Below are positions 1 through 7,926 of a DNA stretch of 24,730 nucleotides, piece by piece; within the stretch, counting starts at the first letter, position 1; each line of letters starts with the position of its first letter. The notes under the pieces were generated by a model, which worked only from the letters and a program-made list of their open reading frames with translations, was not told the origin of the DNA and searched no databases. This DNA is from DASSWG01 sp035704905 (GTDB lineage Bacteria; Bacteroidota; Bacteroidia; Flavobacteriales; Flavobacteriaceae): positions 1 through 24,730 of the forward strand of contig DASSWN010000060.1 of assembly GCA_035704905.1 (NCBI GenBank), read 5' to 3'. The translations under genes were made by a program, and so were the position numbers.

Positions 1-326
1 GACATTTCTCGCTCAGGTTTTGGGTAAAGACCCTGAAAACAACTTCAGGGTGACAGTACGTGAAAAAGACTACGATTGTCATGCTGAGCTTGTTTCAGCA
101 TCTTTGTTCCGACATCTCTCGCTCAGGTTTTGGATAAAGACTTTGAAATAAATTCAGGGTGACAATACGTGAAAAAGACTACGATTGTCATGCTGAACTT
201 GTTTCAGCATCTTTGTTCCGACATTTCTCGCTCAGGTTTTGGGTAAAGACCCTGAAAACAACTTCAGGGTGACAATACGTGAAAAAGACTATGATTGTCA
301 TGCTGAACTTGTTTCAGCATCTCTTA
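1..326 (-). repeat. Tandem 90-bp paired-hairpin repeat, array A
   Basis: Two full copies (76-165 and 185-275) and two half copies (1-55, cut by the window edge, and 295-325) of an element bounded by TTGTCA and TGACAA. Each full copy holds two different hairpins: one with GCTGAA/TTCAGC arms near its TTGTCA end and one with CCCTGAA/TTCAGGG arms near its TGACAA end. Copies are separated by linkers of about 19 bp. In the second copy the CCCTGAA arm is degraded to CTTTGAA. No ORF covers this stretch. The array is the reverse-complement counterpart of the larger array at 23849-24725. Confidence 0.9.
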
Positions 327-410
327 TTTCTTATTAATCACAAAATCACCGGTCATAGATCAACAATTATTGCCAACCGCCCACTGCCACTGAGAACTCC
401 CACTGCCTCC

Positions 411-445
411 TGAACACTGAAAACTGAACACTGAACACTGAACAC
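411..445. repeat. Heptamer tandem repeat (TGAACAC x5)
   Basis: Five consecutive 7-bp units, four of them TGAACAC and one TGAAAAC. They directly abut the stop codon (445-447) of the minus-strand YrdC-family gene. The bases upstream (about 381-410) look like a decayed extension built from CACTGCC-like words. Confidence 0.85.
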
Positions 446-1062
446 TAAATTTCCACATCCCCTTTTCCTTCCCGAACAACTTCCGGTTCGGCTGTGGTCA
501 GATCGATTACGGTGGACGCAACATTATCGCCATATCCCCCATCGATAACAAGATCGACCTGATTATCCCATTTTTCCAAAATCAATTCCGGATCGGTGGT
601 ATATTCTATGACATCGTCGTCATCGCGGATAGAAGTAGAAACAATCGGATTTCCCAATTCATGTACAATTGCCTGACAAATTTTGTTGTTTGGAACTCGA
701 ATTCCAACGGTTTTTTTCTTTTTGAAAACACTCGGAAGGTTATTTCCCGCGGGAAGAATAAATGTATAGGGCCCCGGAAGGTTTCGTTTTAAGATTTTAA
801 ACGTAGGGGAATCGATTTGTTTCACATAATCGGAAAGATTGCTTAGGTTTTCGCAAATAAAGGAAAAATTGGCTTTTGCAAGTTTTACCCCCCGCAACTG
901 AGCTATTTTTTCCAACGCAGAATTGTTCATAATATCGCATCCGAGGCCATAAACCGTGTCGGTCGGATAAATAATCAAACCGCCTTTTCGTAGCACCTCC
1001 ACTACTTTCCGTATTTCTTCCGGGGAAGGATTTTCTTCGTAAATTCTTATCAGTTCTGCCAT
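445..1062 (-). CDS. YrdC/Sua5/YciO-family protein (putative L-threonylcarbamoyladenylate synthase)
   Basis: 205-residue protein of the YrdC-like fold. Family members make threonylcarbamoyl-AMP from threonine, bicarbonate and ATP for the t6A modification of tRNAs that read ANN codons; YciO relatives are less well characterised. The N-terminal GGLIIYPTDTVYGLGCD segment (about residues 27-43) is the typical start of the domain, and PGPYTFILP and VGIRVPN in the middle are also typical. The protein has only the YrdC domain and lacks the C-terminal Sua5 extension, so its length fits the short TsaC/YciO type. It starts with ATG and lies 67 bp downstream of the uvrD-like gene on the same strand, possibly in one transcript. 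The family is clear; the choice between TsaC and YciO function is not. Confidence 0.88.
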   Translation of the reverse strand: MAELIRIYEENPSPEEIRKVVEVLRKGGLIIYPTDTVYGLGCDIMNNSALEKIAQLRGVKLAKANFSFICENLSNLSDYVKQIDSPTFKILKRNLPGPYTFILPAGNNLPSVFKKKKTVGIRVPNNKICQAIVHELGNPIVSTSIRDDDDVIEYTTDPELILEKWDNQVDLVIDGGYGDNVASTVIDLTTAEPEVVREGKGDVEI

Positions 1063-1129
1063 CTTTTAGTGTTTTAGTCGTAATTTTTAAGTCGTAAGTC
1101 GCTTTTTCCTAATTTCTATTCGCTAATCG

Positions 1130-3466
1130 CTATTCTATTATTTTCAACTTTGCAAAACGCAGCAATAGTTTCTTCAACCCGCCGTGTTCAAAATCAATTT
1201 CAGCACTTTTGTCTTGACCAATGCCATTCAATGCCACCACTTTTCCCCTACCAAAACGGCTGTGTTCCACAATTTGATTTTCTTCCAAATGCATGGGCTT
1301 CGACGTTTGTACCGGGGAAGAATTTGTTGGTCGCAACCGCCGTAATTTTTGCAATTGCTGCTCAGAGGGTTTGTGACTCGGAGAGCCACGGAAATCGCGC
1401 GGCGGTTTTCCCTGAGTGGGTTTGGATTGACGCAGCCGACTTTTGTCCACCTCGTCAAAAATATCTTTGTCGATCATGGATTTGTAGCGATAGGCATCTT
1501 GCGGCACCATATAATCGAGGTATTTATCGTCGATTTCCTCGATAAACCTACTGGGCTCGGCGTCCACCAATTTTCCCCAACGATATCGGGATTGTACATA
1601 GGTTAAATAAGCCTGTTTTTCTGCCCGTGTCAATGCCACATAAAAGAGCCGTCGTTCTTCTTCCAATTCGCTGCGTGTGCTCATGCTCATGGCGGAAGGG
1701 AACAAATCTTCTTCCAAACCAACAATATAAACATACGGAAATTCCAGTCCTTTTGCAATGTGGATGGTCATTAGTGCCACCCGATCATCGTCGCCCGTAT
1801 CTTTGTCCAAATCGGTGGCGAGGGCGACATCTTCCAAAAATTCGGTCAATGAACCGGTTGCGTCTTCCAATTCACTTTGACCTTCCACAAAATCCTTGAT
1901 CCCGTTCAACAATTCTTCGAGGTTGTCGATTTTTGTGATTCCTTCCGGCGTGGCATCTTTTTTCAGTTCCTGCAACAAACCGGTTTTTCGCGCAACCGTT
2001 TCTGCAACCGTGAAAGCATCTTTTTCTTGGTTCAGGATTTGGAAACTTTTTATCATATTCGCAAAATTCAGCAGCTTGTTTTGTGTTCCCGAATTTATGC
2101 TCAAGTTGATTTTCGAACTATTTTCAATCACTTCAAAAATAGACCGATTATAATGGTTTGCTGCCAACGTAAGTTTGTCCATTGTGGTTCCGCCAATTCC
2201 ACGAGCAGGATAGTTGATTACCCGTTTTAAAGCTTCTTCATCTTTCGGATTGATTACCAAACGCAGATAGGAAAGCAAATCTTTGATTTCCTTGCGCTGG
2301 TAAAATGAAATTCCGCCATAAATCCGATAGGCAACATCTTTTTTTCGCAACGCGTCTTCAATGGCGCGACTTTGGGCGTTTGTTCGGTACAAAACAGCAA
2401 AATCACTATTTCGTAACTGATTTTTCATTTTGTTTTCAAAAATGGAACCCGCCACAAAGCGGCCCTCATCCCCATCGGTCAACAGCCGGTTCACGACAAT
2501 TTTTCCACCATCGTCATTATCGGTCCAAACTATTTTTTCCAACTTGGTTTTGTTCTTGTCGATAATGGAATTTGCCGCGTTGACAATATTTTTTGTGGAA
2601 CGGTAATTTTGTTCCAACCGGTACGATTGCACCTCATCATAATCGCGTTGAAAATTCAAAATATTGTTGATGTTCGCACCACGGAAGGCATAAATGCTTT
2701 GGGCATCATCGCCCACTACGCAAATGTTTTGAAACCGGTCGCTCAGCGCACGCACAATCAAATATTGCGAATGGTTTGTGTCTTGATACTCATCGACCAA
2801 AATATACCGGAACCGATCTTGATACTTCGCCAAAACTTCCGGAAAACGCGTGAGAACCTCATTGGTTTTCAATAGCAAATCATCGAAATCCATGGCCCCG
2901 GCTTTGAAGCAACGATCGACATAATTTTTATAAATTTCGCCCAGCCGCGGACGTTTCGCCATGGCATCGGCTTCCTGCAATTCCGGATTTTGGTAATAAG
3001 CCTTTACGGTAATCAAACTATTTTTATAGGAAGAAATCCGGGAATAAATCTGTTTGTATTTGTAAACATCTTTATCCAGGCCCATTTCTTTGATAATAGC
3101 GGAAATGAGCCGTTGTGAATCTTGCGTATCGTAAATGGTGAAATTGGAAGGATAGCCCAGTTTTCCGGCCTCACTTCGCAGCAACCGCGCAAAAACAGAA
3201 TGAAAAGTACCCATCCACAGATTTTTTGCCTCGGTGTCACCCACAATTTGGGCGATCCGTTTCTTCATTTCGCGGGCGGCTTTGTTGGTAAAGGTGAGTG
3301 CCAAAATATTGAACGCGTCCACGCCCTGGTTCATCAAATAAGCAATGCGGTATGTGAGCACGCGTGTTTTCCCCGATCCGGCCCCGGCAATAACGATCAT
3401 CGGCCCTTCCTTTTGCAAGACGGGGGCGCGTTGTGCCTCATTCAATTCAGCGAGATAATTTTCCAA
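1130..3466 (-). CDS. uvrD: UvrD/PcrA-type ATP-dependent 3'-5' DNA helicase
   Basis: 778-residue superfamily 1A helicase, expected to unwind DNA in excision repair and to clear blocked forks or transcription complexes. Visible motifs are the Walker A AGAGSGKT (27-34), motif Ia ALTFTNKAAREM, motif II DEYQD (225-229), motif III VGDDAQSIYAFRG (251-263), motif V MTIHIAKGLEFPYVYIVGLE and motif VI VALTRAEK. A proline- and basic-rich linker leads to a C-terminal domain (about 725-778, IVEHSRFGRGKVVAL) resembling the Tudor-like tail of PcrA/UvrD that binds RNA polymerase. Length is normal for the family. The start codon is TTG at 3466-3464: no in-frame ATG lies upstream, and the next Met falls just before Walker A, so TTG is required. 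The YrdC-family gene follows 67 bp downstream. Confidence 0.96.
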   Translation of the reverse strand: MENYLAELNEAQRAPVLQKEGPMIVIAGAGSGKTRVLTYRIAYLMNQGVDAFNILALTFTNKAAREMKKRIAQIVGDTEAKNLWMGTFHSVFARLLRSEAGKLGYPSNFTIYDTQDSQRLISAIIKEMGLDKDVYKYKQIYSRISSYKNSLITVKAYYQNPELQEADAMAKRPRLGEIYKNYVDRCFKAGAMDFDDLLLKTNEVLTRFPEVLAKYQDRFRYILVDEYQDTNHSQYLIVRALSDRFQNICVVGDDAQSIYAFRGANINNILNFQRDYDEVQSYRLEQNYRSTKNIVNAANSIIDKNKTKLEKIVWTDNDDGGKIVVNRLLTDGDEGRFVAGSIFENKMKNQLRNSDFAVLYRTNAQSRAIEDALRKKDVAYRIYGGISFYQRKEIKDLLSYLRLVINPKDEEALKRVINYPARGIGGTTMDKLTLAANHYNRSIFEVIENSSKINLSINSGTQNKLLNFANMIKSFQILNQEKDAFTVAETVARKTGLLQELKKDATPEGITKIDNLEELLNGIKDFVEGQSELEDATGSLTEFLEDVALATDLDKDTGDDDRVALMTIHIAKGLEFPYVYIVGLEEDLFPSAMSMSTRSELEEERRLFYVALTRAEKQAYLTYVQSRYRWGKLVDAEPSRFIEEIDDKYLDYMVPQDAYRYKSMIDKDIFDEVDKSRLRQSKPTQGKPPRDFRGSPSHKPSEQQLQKLRRLRPTNSSPVQTSKPMHLEENQIVEHSRFGRGKVVALNGIGQDKSAEIDFEHGGLKKLLLRFAKLKIIE

Positions 3467-3703
3467 TTGTAAGCATTTATTTTAGAAGGTGAATTTAACC
3501 AAAATTGACCTAAATGCAAGTTCAAAAACCGATTTTATTTTGGAAGAAATTTTGAAATCAAATGGTTTTTTCATTTTGAATTTTGTTTCGAGTTTTTTCC
3601 TTTTAATACAACCCATTATTAAAATATGCTTAAAAACCATCTATTCCCATAATTTTTAAATACCTTTAATTCCTCAAAAAAGCCTTTCTCAAAAACTAAA
3701 ACA

Positions 3704-4327
3704 ATGAAAACAGCTACGCTTACAGCAGTTCTTTTTAGTGTTTTTTTGATGCCGATTTATGGGCAGATCAATCCGGTGGAAAATTTGACTTATTGGTCAA
3801 GTTATACTGGGAGTGACACCTATTTTCGCTTGGATTGGGATGTACCGGAAACGGGAAACGATCCCTTGGTCGGTTATAATATTTACCGTGGAAATGAACT
3901 TTATCGTTTCCAAACTGAAAATTTCATTTGCCATGTGATTCCGGAAATGGACGAACCTTGCATGAATGACACGGGGGAATTTATTTGGAATTCGGGCAAT
4001 CCTTTTTGGACTCATGTGACGGCGGTTTATTCCACAAATCATATAGAATCTATCTACAACGATTCGATATATATTGAAGGTCCGCTGATTGGAATCAAGA
4101 AAATAAAAAAACAAAAAAGAATTCTTTACCCCAATCCCGCTACCGGAATGGTTTATATGGAAAATGAGCATATTCAAAAAATCTTGGTTTTCGATTTGAA
4201 CGGAAAAATCGTGAAAAAATTCAATCCCAAATCGCAACTTGATCTATCAGCGTTGCCAAAAGGGATTTATTTGATGAAATTGCTCGGGGAGGAAAAACAG
4301 TATGTTGAAAAAATAGTGCTTCAATAA
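3704..4327 (+). CDS. Secreted T9SS type A sorting-domain protein with fibronectin III-like domain
   Basis: 207 residues. A Sec signal peptide (about 1-20, ending at IYGQ) is followed by a segment of about 110 residues resembling a fibronectin type III domain (LTYWSS...FRLDWDVP...LVGYNIYRG). The C-terminal domain of about 70 residues (ILYPNPATGMVYM...VFDLNGKIVKKF...LPKGIYLMKLLGEEKQYVEKIVLQ) is the classic T9SS type A sorting domain, which is recognised at the outer membrane and usually removed or anchored to a surface glycolipid. The ligand or enzymatic role is unknown and no catalytic motif is seen. It stands alone between a divergent helicase gene and the glutamate-synthase-like gene, with an AT-rich 230-bp upstream region holding no clear promoter. 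Confidence 0.88.
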   Translation: MKTATLTAVLFSVFLMPIYGQINPVENLTYWSSYTGSDTYFRLDWDVPETGNDPLVGYNIYRGNELYRFQTENFICHVIPEMDEPCMNDTGEFIWNSGNPFWTHVTAVYSTNHIESIYNDSIYIEGPLIGIKKIKKQKRILYPNPATGMVYMENEHIQKILVFDLNGKIVKKFNPKSQLDLSALPKGIYLMKLLGEEKQYVEKIVLQ

Positions 4328-4437
4328 TATAATTGAAAGTCCACTAAACATTGTGGATGTAGTTTATTTTGAAACGCGAAATTGAAAAAACCGAATAAAA
4401 ATAATAGAATACCATATAATTAAAAATAACTATTAAA

Positions 4438-6264
4438 ATGAACGATGTGTTGGAATTTCTGGGCAATCTCCAATGGTGGGCCTGGATACTGATTTTTCTG
4501 CTTTTGGTTGCCTTCTACGATGTTTTTATAAACCGGCGCCACACGGTTACCCATAACTTTCCCGTGGTGGGCCACCTTCGGTACATGCTCGAAAAAATCG
4601 GTCCGGAATTGCGCCAGTATATCGTAGCCAGCAACCGTGAAGAATTGCCTTTCAACAGGATTGAACGTGGCTGGATTTATGCTTCCGCAAAAAACCAGAA
4701 CAATTATGAGGGTTTTGGGACCGATCGCGATATCTTAAAACCCAATTATATTTTCATCAACAATGCCGTGCTACCGTATCAGATGAAAAGCCAACATCCG
4801 GGTCGTCGCGACCCTTACTTTGTGGCTTGCGCTAAGGTGATGGGGGAGTTCAACAAACGAAGAAGACCATATCGACCCGCTTCCATCATTAATGTTTCCG
4901 CAATGAGTTTCGGTTCACTTTCGGCAAATGCCATAATGGCTATGAACCGCGGGTGCAAAAAATCGTGGGCCTACCACAACACCGGGGAAGGTGGCCTGTC
5001 GCCCTATCACAAACAAGGCGCCGATGTGGTTTTTCAGTTTGGAACAGGCTATTTTGGTGTCCGAACCGAAGACGGTGGTTTCGATATGGAAAAACTGGTG
5101 AAATTGGTGAACGACAATCCGCAAATCAGGGCCATTGAAATTAAATTATCACAGGGTGCCAAACCGGGAATCGGTGGGGTTTTGCCAAAATCAAAAATAA
5201 CCCCGGAAATTGCGGAAATCCGTCATGTTTCCATGAAATACGATGTTGTTTCACCGCCCTATCATACGGCTTTCAGTTCCATGTCCGAGTTGGTGGATTT
5301 TGTGGAAGATATTGCCGACAGGACAGGGCTCCCCGTCGGGATCAAAGCGGCGATCGGGCAACAAGCCCAATGGAAGGTGTTGGCAAAAATCATGAAGGAA
5401 ACGGGCAAAGGACCCGATCACATTACCGTGGATGGCGGCGAAGGTGGAACGGGCGCGGCCCCGCCGAGTTTTGCCGATCATGTGGGACTTCCATTTATCA
5501 ATGCTTTCACAGATTTATACCGGATTTTCTTGAATGAAGGAATTACCGAACGCATTGTTTTTATCGCAAGCGGAAAACTGGGTTTCCCATCCAAAGCAAT
5601 CATGGCTTTCGCAATGGGGGCCGATTTAATCAATGTGGCACGGGAAGCCATGTTGAGCGTTGGCTGCATTCAAGCCCAACAATGTCATTTAAATACGTGC
5701 CCCACAGGAGTGGCGACGCAAAGCAAATGGTTACAAGCGGGACTTAATGTGAAAGATAAAGCGGAACGTGTGAATTACTATTTTACAAAATTCAAAAAAG
5801 AATTATTGGAAATCACGTATGCCTGCGGCTATGAGCATCCGTGCCAGTTTACCATGGACGATGTGGCCATCAATTCCAGCGACAAAAATTTGACCAAAAC
5901 TTTGGCGGAAACTTTTTTTTACCACAAGGTCGAAGTTCCGTTCGAATCGACGGAAACCCTATACAATTCCGACTATTTGGGCGCGGAGTACCGCAAGGAG
6001 GAAAGCACAACAAACAAAGGGGAGGTTACAAAAACAAAAGAAGTGGAAACCGAGGAAACTTCTGCCACGGAACCTTCAAAAAGTTCGGGCAGCCGAAAGC
6101 GGGACACCGAGCATACCGAAGGAAAAAATATAGAAAAAGAAGCGGACGTGAAATCGGGCAAAGAATCGGAAACCCCTTCGAAAAAAATGGCTCGAAAATC
6201 GAAAAAGGAACAGCGGGAAGAAAAAGAAGAAAAAGCCGAAAAGAAAAGGCCGAAACATCCGTAA
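4438..6264 (+). CDS. Membrane-anchored FMN-binding glutamate synthase family protein
   Basis: 608 residues. A short N-terminal transmembrane helix (about 13-31, WWAWILIFLLLVAFYDVF) precedes a domain like the FMN/iron-sulfur half of glutamate synthase large subunits. Visible motifs are INVSAMSFGSLSANA, NTGEGGLSPYH, DHITVDGGEGGTGAAP and a C-x5-C-x4-C cluster motif (Cys410, Cys416, Cys421, in CHLNTCPTGVATQ) that binds a 3Fe-4S cluster in GltB. There is no amidotransferase domain, so glutamine-dependent glutamate synthesis cannot be assumed; members of this stand-alone family mostly lack a proven substrate. The last 100 or so residues (from about 508) are a Lys/Glu/Ser/Thr-rich, probably disordered tail not needed for the fold. 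No GltD-like gene is adjacent. A terminator follows at 6278-6312. The family is secure, the reaction is not. Confidence 0.92.
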   Translation: MNDVLEFLGNLQWWAWILIFLLLVAFYDVFINRRHTVTHNFPVVGHLRYMLEKIGPELRQYIVASNREELPFNRIERGWIYASAKNQNNYEGFGTDRDILKPNYIFINNAVLPYQMKSQHPGRRDPYFVACAKVMGEFNKRRRPYRPASIINVSAMSFGSLSANAIMAMNRGCKKSWAYHNTGEGGLSPYHKQGADVVFQFGTGYFGVRTEDGGFDMEKLVKLVNDNPQIRAIEIKLSQGAKPGIGGVLPKSKITPEIAEIRHVSMKYDVVSPPYHTAFSSMSELVDFVEDIADRTGLPVGIKAAIGQQAQWKVLAKIMKETGKGPDHITVDGGEGGTGAAPPSFADHVGLPFINAFTDLYRIFLNEGITERIVFIASGKLGFPSKAIMAFAMGADLINVAREAMLSVGCIQAQQCHLNTCPTGVATQSKWLQAGLNVKDKAERVNYYFTKFKKELLEITYACGYEHPCQFTMDDVAINSSDKNLTKTLAETFFYHKVEVPFESTETLYNSDYLGAEYRKEESTTNKGEVTKTKEVETEETSATEPSKSSGSRKRDTEHTEGKNIEKEADVKSGKESETPSKKMARKSKKEQREEKEEKAEKKRPKHP

Positions 6265-6277
6265 GAAAAAACATTCT

Positions 6278-6312
6278 TGGGGCGGCCGCATCGGTTTCCC
6301 CATTTTTTTTTT
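6278..6312 (+). terminator. Rho-independent terminator after the glutamate-synthase-like gene
   Basis: A TGGGG/CCCCA stem (6278-6282 and 6298-6302), with a possible inner CCG/CGG pairing, is followed immediately by ten T residues (6303-6312). It lies 14 bp after the stop codon at 6264. Confidence 0.75.
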
Positions 6313-6326
6313 ACTTTCGCCCAAAA

Positions 6327-6546
6327 TATTCTTATTTGTAACTAATCAGTGTTCGTAAGTGTTTGTTTCACAACGATTAAAATAACCGCAAAGGACACAA
6401 AGAAGATACACAGAGAACGCAAAGAACTGAAAATTAACGATCTAATGCTTTGTAACCTTTGTGCTAAACTTTGCGCTCTTTGTGGTTAAAAAACTTGTAT
6501 TCAGACTATTAAATGAAATTAATGTAAACTGATTAGTTATTCTTAT
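6327..6546 (+). mobile_element. MITE-like element, copy 1, with 9-bp flanking direct repeat
   Basis: A non-coding element of about 202 bp (6336-6537) with terminal inverted repeats ACTAATCAGT and ACTGATTAGT. Both sides carry the 9-bp direct repeat TATTCTTAT (6327-6335 and 6538-6546), which looks like a target-site duplication. The interior has CGCAAAG/CACAAAG words on the left and their complements CTTTGTG/CTTTGCG on the right, so the whole element can fold into one long imperfect hairpin. There is no ORF or transposase inside. A reverse-complement copy with 5 mismatches in 203 bp sits at 21131-21333. This element fills most of the gene-free stretch 6265-6595. Confidence 0.8.
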
Positions 6547-6595
6547 CTGACTTATTTCGCTTTTTTAGAAGTACTTTCAGAATAAAATTTTTCGC

Positions 6596-7117
6596 ATGAA
6601 CGAAATCGACTTTCTACAACTTTTTTTTTATATTTTGCCGGCATTGATTGTCGGACTGCTTTCCTATTATTTTTTCAACCTTCATATCGAAAATGAAAAC
6701 AAACGCCGAAACTTTATGATTCGGCGTGAAAATCAGAAAACGTCCCTTCCGCTGCGTTTGCAATCTTATGAACGTATGACTTTGTTTTTGGAACGAATTT
6801 CACCGGGAAGTTTATTGCTTCGGGTAAAACCCGTAAATGGCGACAAATTTGCTTACGAAAACCTATTAATTAAAACCATTGAACAAGAATTTGAGCATAA
6901 TTTGACGCAACAAATCTATATGACCGAGCAATGTTGGAATGCCATAAAAGCTTCCAAAAATGCCACAATATCCGTCATTCGTAAAAGCAATATGAGCGAG
7001 AAAGTAGATTCTCCCAACAAACTGCGCGAAGTTATCCTTACCGATTTGCTCGATCATTCCGCGCCAAGCGAAGCCGGACTTGCTTTTATCAAAAATGAGG
7101 TCGAAAATCTCTGGTGA
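6596..7117 (+). CDS. Conserved hypothetical membrane-anchored protein
   Basis: 173 residues. An N-terminal transmembrane helix (about 7-27, LFFYILPALIVGLLSYYFF) is followed by a basic, charged segment (NENKRRNFMIRRENQK) that would face the cytosol, then a soluble domain of about 120 residues. It resembles a small Flavobacteriia-restricted family (I recall it as DUF7935, unverified). Within the soluble part, LPLRLQSYERMTLFLERISP, LTQQIYMTEQCWNAIK and a predicted helical C-terminus stand out. No catalytic motif is recognisable and the function is unknown. It begins 50 bp after the MITE-like element, so its promoter lies in the element's right end or in the short stretch behind it. The ATG at 6596 is the natural start before the hydrophobic helix. 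Confidence 0.8.
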   Translation: MNEIDFLQLFFYILPALIVGLLSYYFFNLHIENENKRRNFMIRRENQKTSLPLRLQSYERMTLFLERISPGSLLLRVKPVNGDKFAYENLLIKTIEQEFEHNLTQQIYMTEQCWNAIKASKNATISVIRKSNMSEKVDSPNKLREVILTDLLDHSAPSEAGLAFIKNEVENLW

Positions 7118-7238
7118 AAATTTTGGCCATTTAGCGACACAATCATTTTCCGCATTAAATATCCCCTTTAATCAGTATTGTTCGAAATAGGATTATGAAG
7201 TTATTTTGCTTTATAATTCACTGAAAATCTATTTCATT

Positions 7239-7865
7239 ATGAAAAATACACTGATTATTCCTCGAATTACCGGAATGTTTTTCGTTTTGCTAACATTCTC
7301 TTGTATGCAACCTTATACCGAAAAAACCGGAGAAGAGCCTTTTGACGGATCGATGAGAAGCATTGAAAAATTTATCGGGAGCGACATTTCCTTATCTATG
7401 CAGCTAATGGGGTTTCAAATTCATTCGGGTTCTAACCCACCTATAGTTGAAGGAACGTTTGTGGCAGATCCGTTAGAAATATTGAGCAGCACTTTGATGG
7501 ATGAATGGCCCGGAACACCTATAGAAGCACAGGTTTTCACCCTTCATGGCCAGAATCAAAAAAAGCAAAAATTAAATTACGTGCCGGAAAGCGAAGCGCA
7601 AACCGGTAAAATTTCCACGGCAGTAATCTCCGGTCAGGATGGCTCCTTTACGGTTTGTTTCAAAATTTCTGATGAGAAAGACGGTTATTCCATTGAAAGT
7701 ATTCACGTAATATCAGGATTTATGGCTTCCAATGGAATACAACAATTTCAAAAAGCCGTTTTTATTAAAATCATTGAAGGGGAAGCACCCAGCGAAATAT
7801 GGCATTTGGAAGGAAAAGGAAGGGTAATTCATGAAATCGACAATATAGCGCAACGACAGCTCTGA
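7239..7865 (+). CDS. Hypothetical lipoprotein
   Basis: 208 residues from the ATG at 7239. The frame is open back to a TTG at 7206, but the ATG puts a clean lipoprotein signal peptide at the N-terminus (hydrophobic stretch 11-20, then FSC with the lipid-modified Cys at residue 22). The mature part (MQPYTEKTGEEPFDG onward) has no motif I recognise; it contains alternating polar and hydrophobic stretches consistent with a beta-rich lipocalin-like or barrel fold, but that is only an impression. There is no run of acidic residues right after the Cys, so surface export is not indicated. It stands 120 bp after the preceding membrane protein gene and converges with the glycosyltransferase gene. Function unknown. 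Confidence 0.72.
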   Translation: MKNTLIIPRITGMFFVLLTFSCMQPYTEKTGEEPFDGSMRSIEKFIGSDISLSMQLMGFQIHSGSNPPIVEGTFVADPLEILSSTLMDEWPGTPIEAQVFTLHGQNQKKQKLNYVPESEAQTGKISTAVISGQDGSFTVCFKISDEKDGYSIESIHVISGFMASNGIQQFQKAVFIKIIEGEAPSEIWHLEGKGRVIHEIDNIAQRQL

Positions 7866-7870
7866 ATCTA

Positions 7871-7907
7871 TTGGGTGATTTAGTGATTGGGTGATTTGGT
7901 GATTGGC
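7871..7907. repeat. Short 16-bp direct repeat after a stop codon
   Basis: Two near-identical 16-bp units (TTGGGTGATTTAGTGA and TTGGGTGATTTGGTGA) and the start of a third lie between the convergent lipoprotein and glycosyltransferase genes, beginning 5 bp after the lipoprotein stop codon. Its words resemble those of the heptamer array at 23672-23741. Confidence 0.7.
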
Positions 7908-7926
7908 ATTTTAATTACGAGCCAAT

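Noticed and set aside
6026..6324. Two minus-strand Phe-rich ORFs opposite the charged tail
   Set aside because: They are the antisense reading of the GAA/AAA-rich tail codons, which automatically gives TTC/TTT runs.
7206..7238. Upstream TTG start of the lipoprotein gene
   Set aside because: It adds 11 residues before a normal lipoprotein signal peptide that begins at the ATG at 7239.
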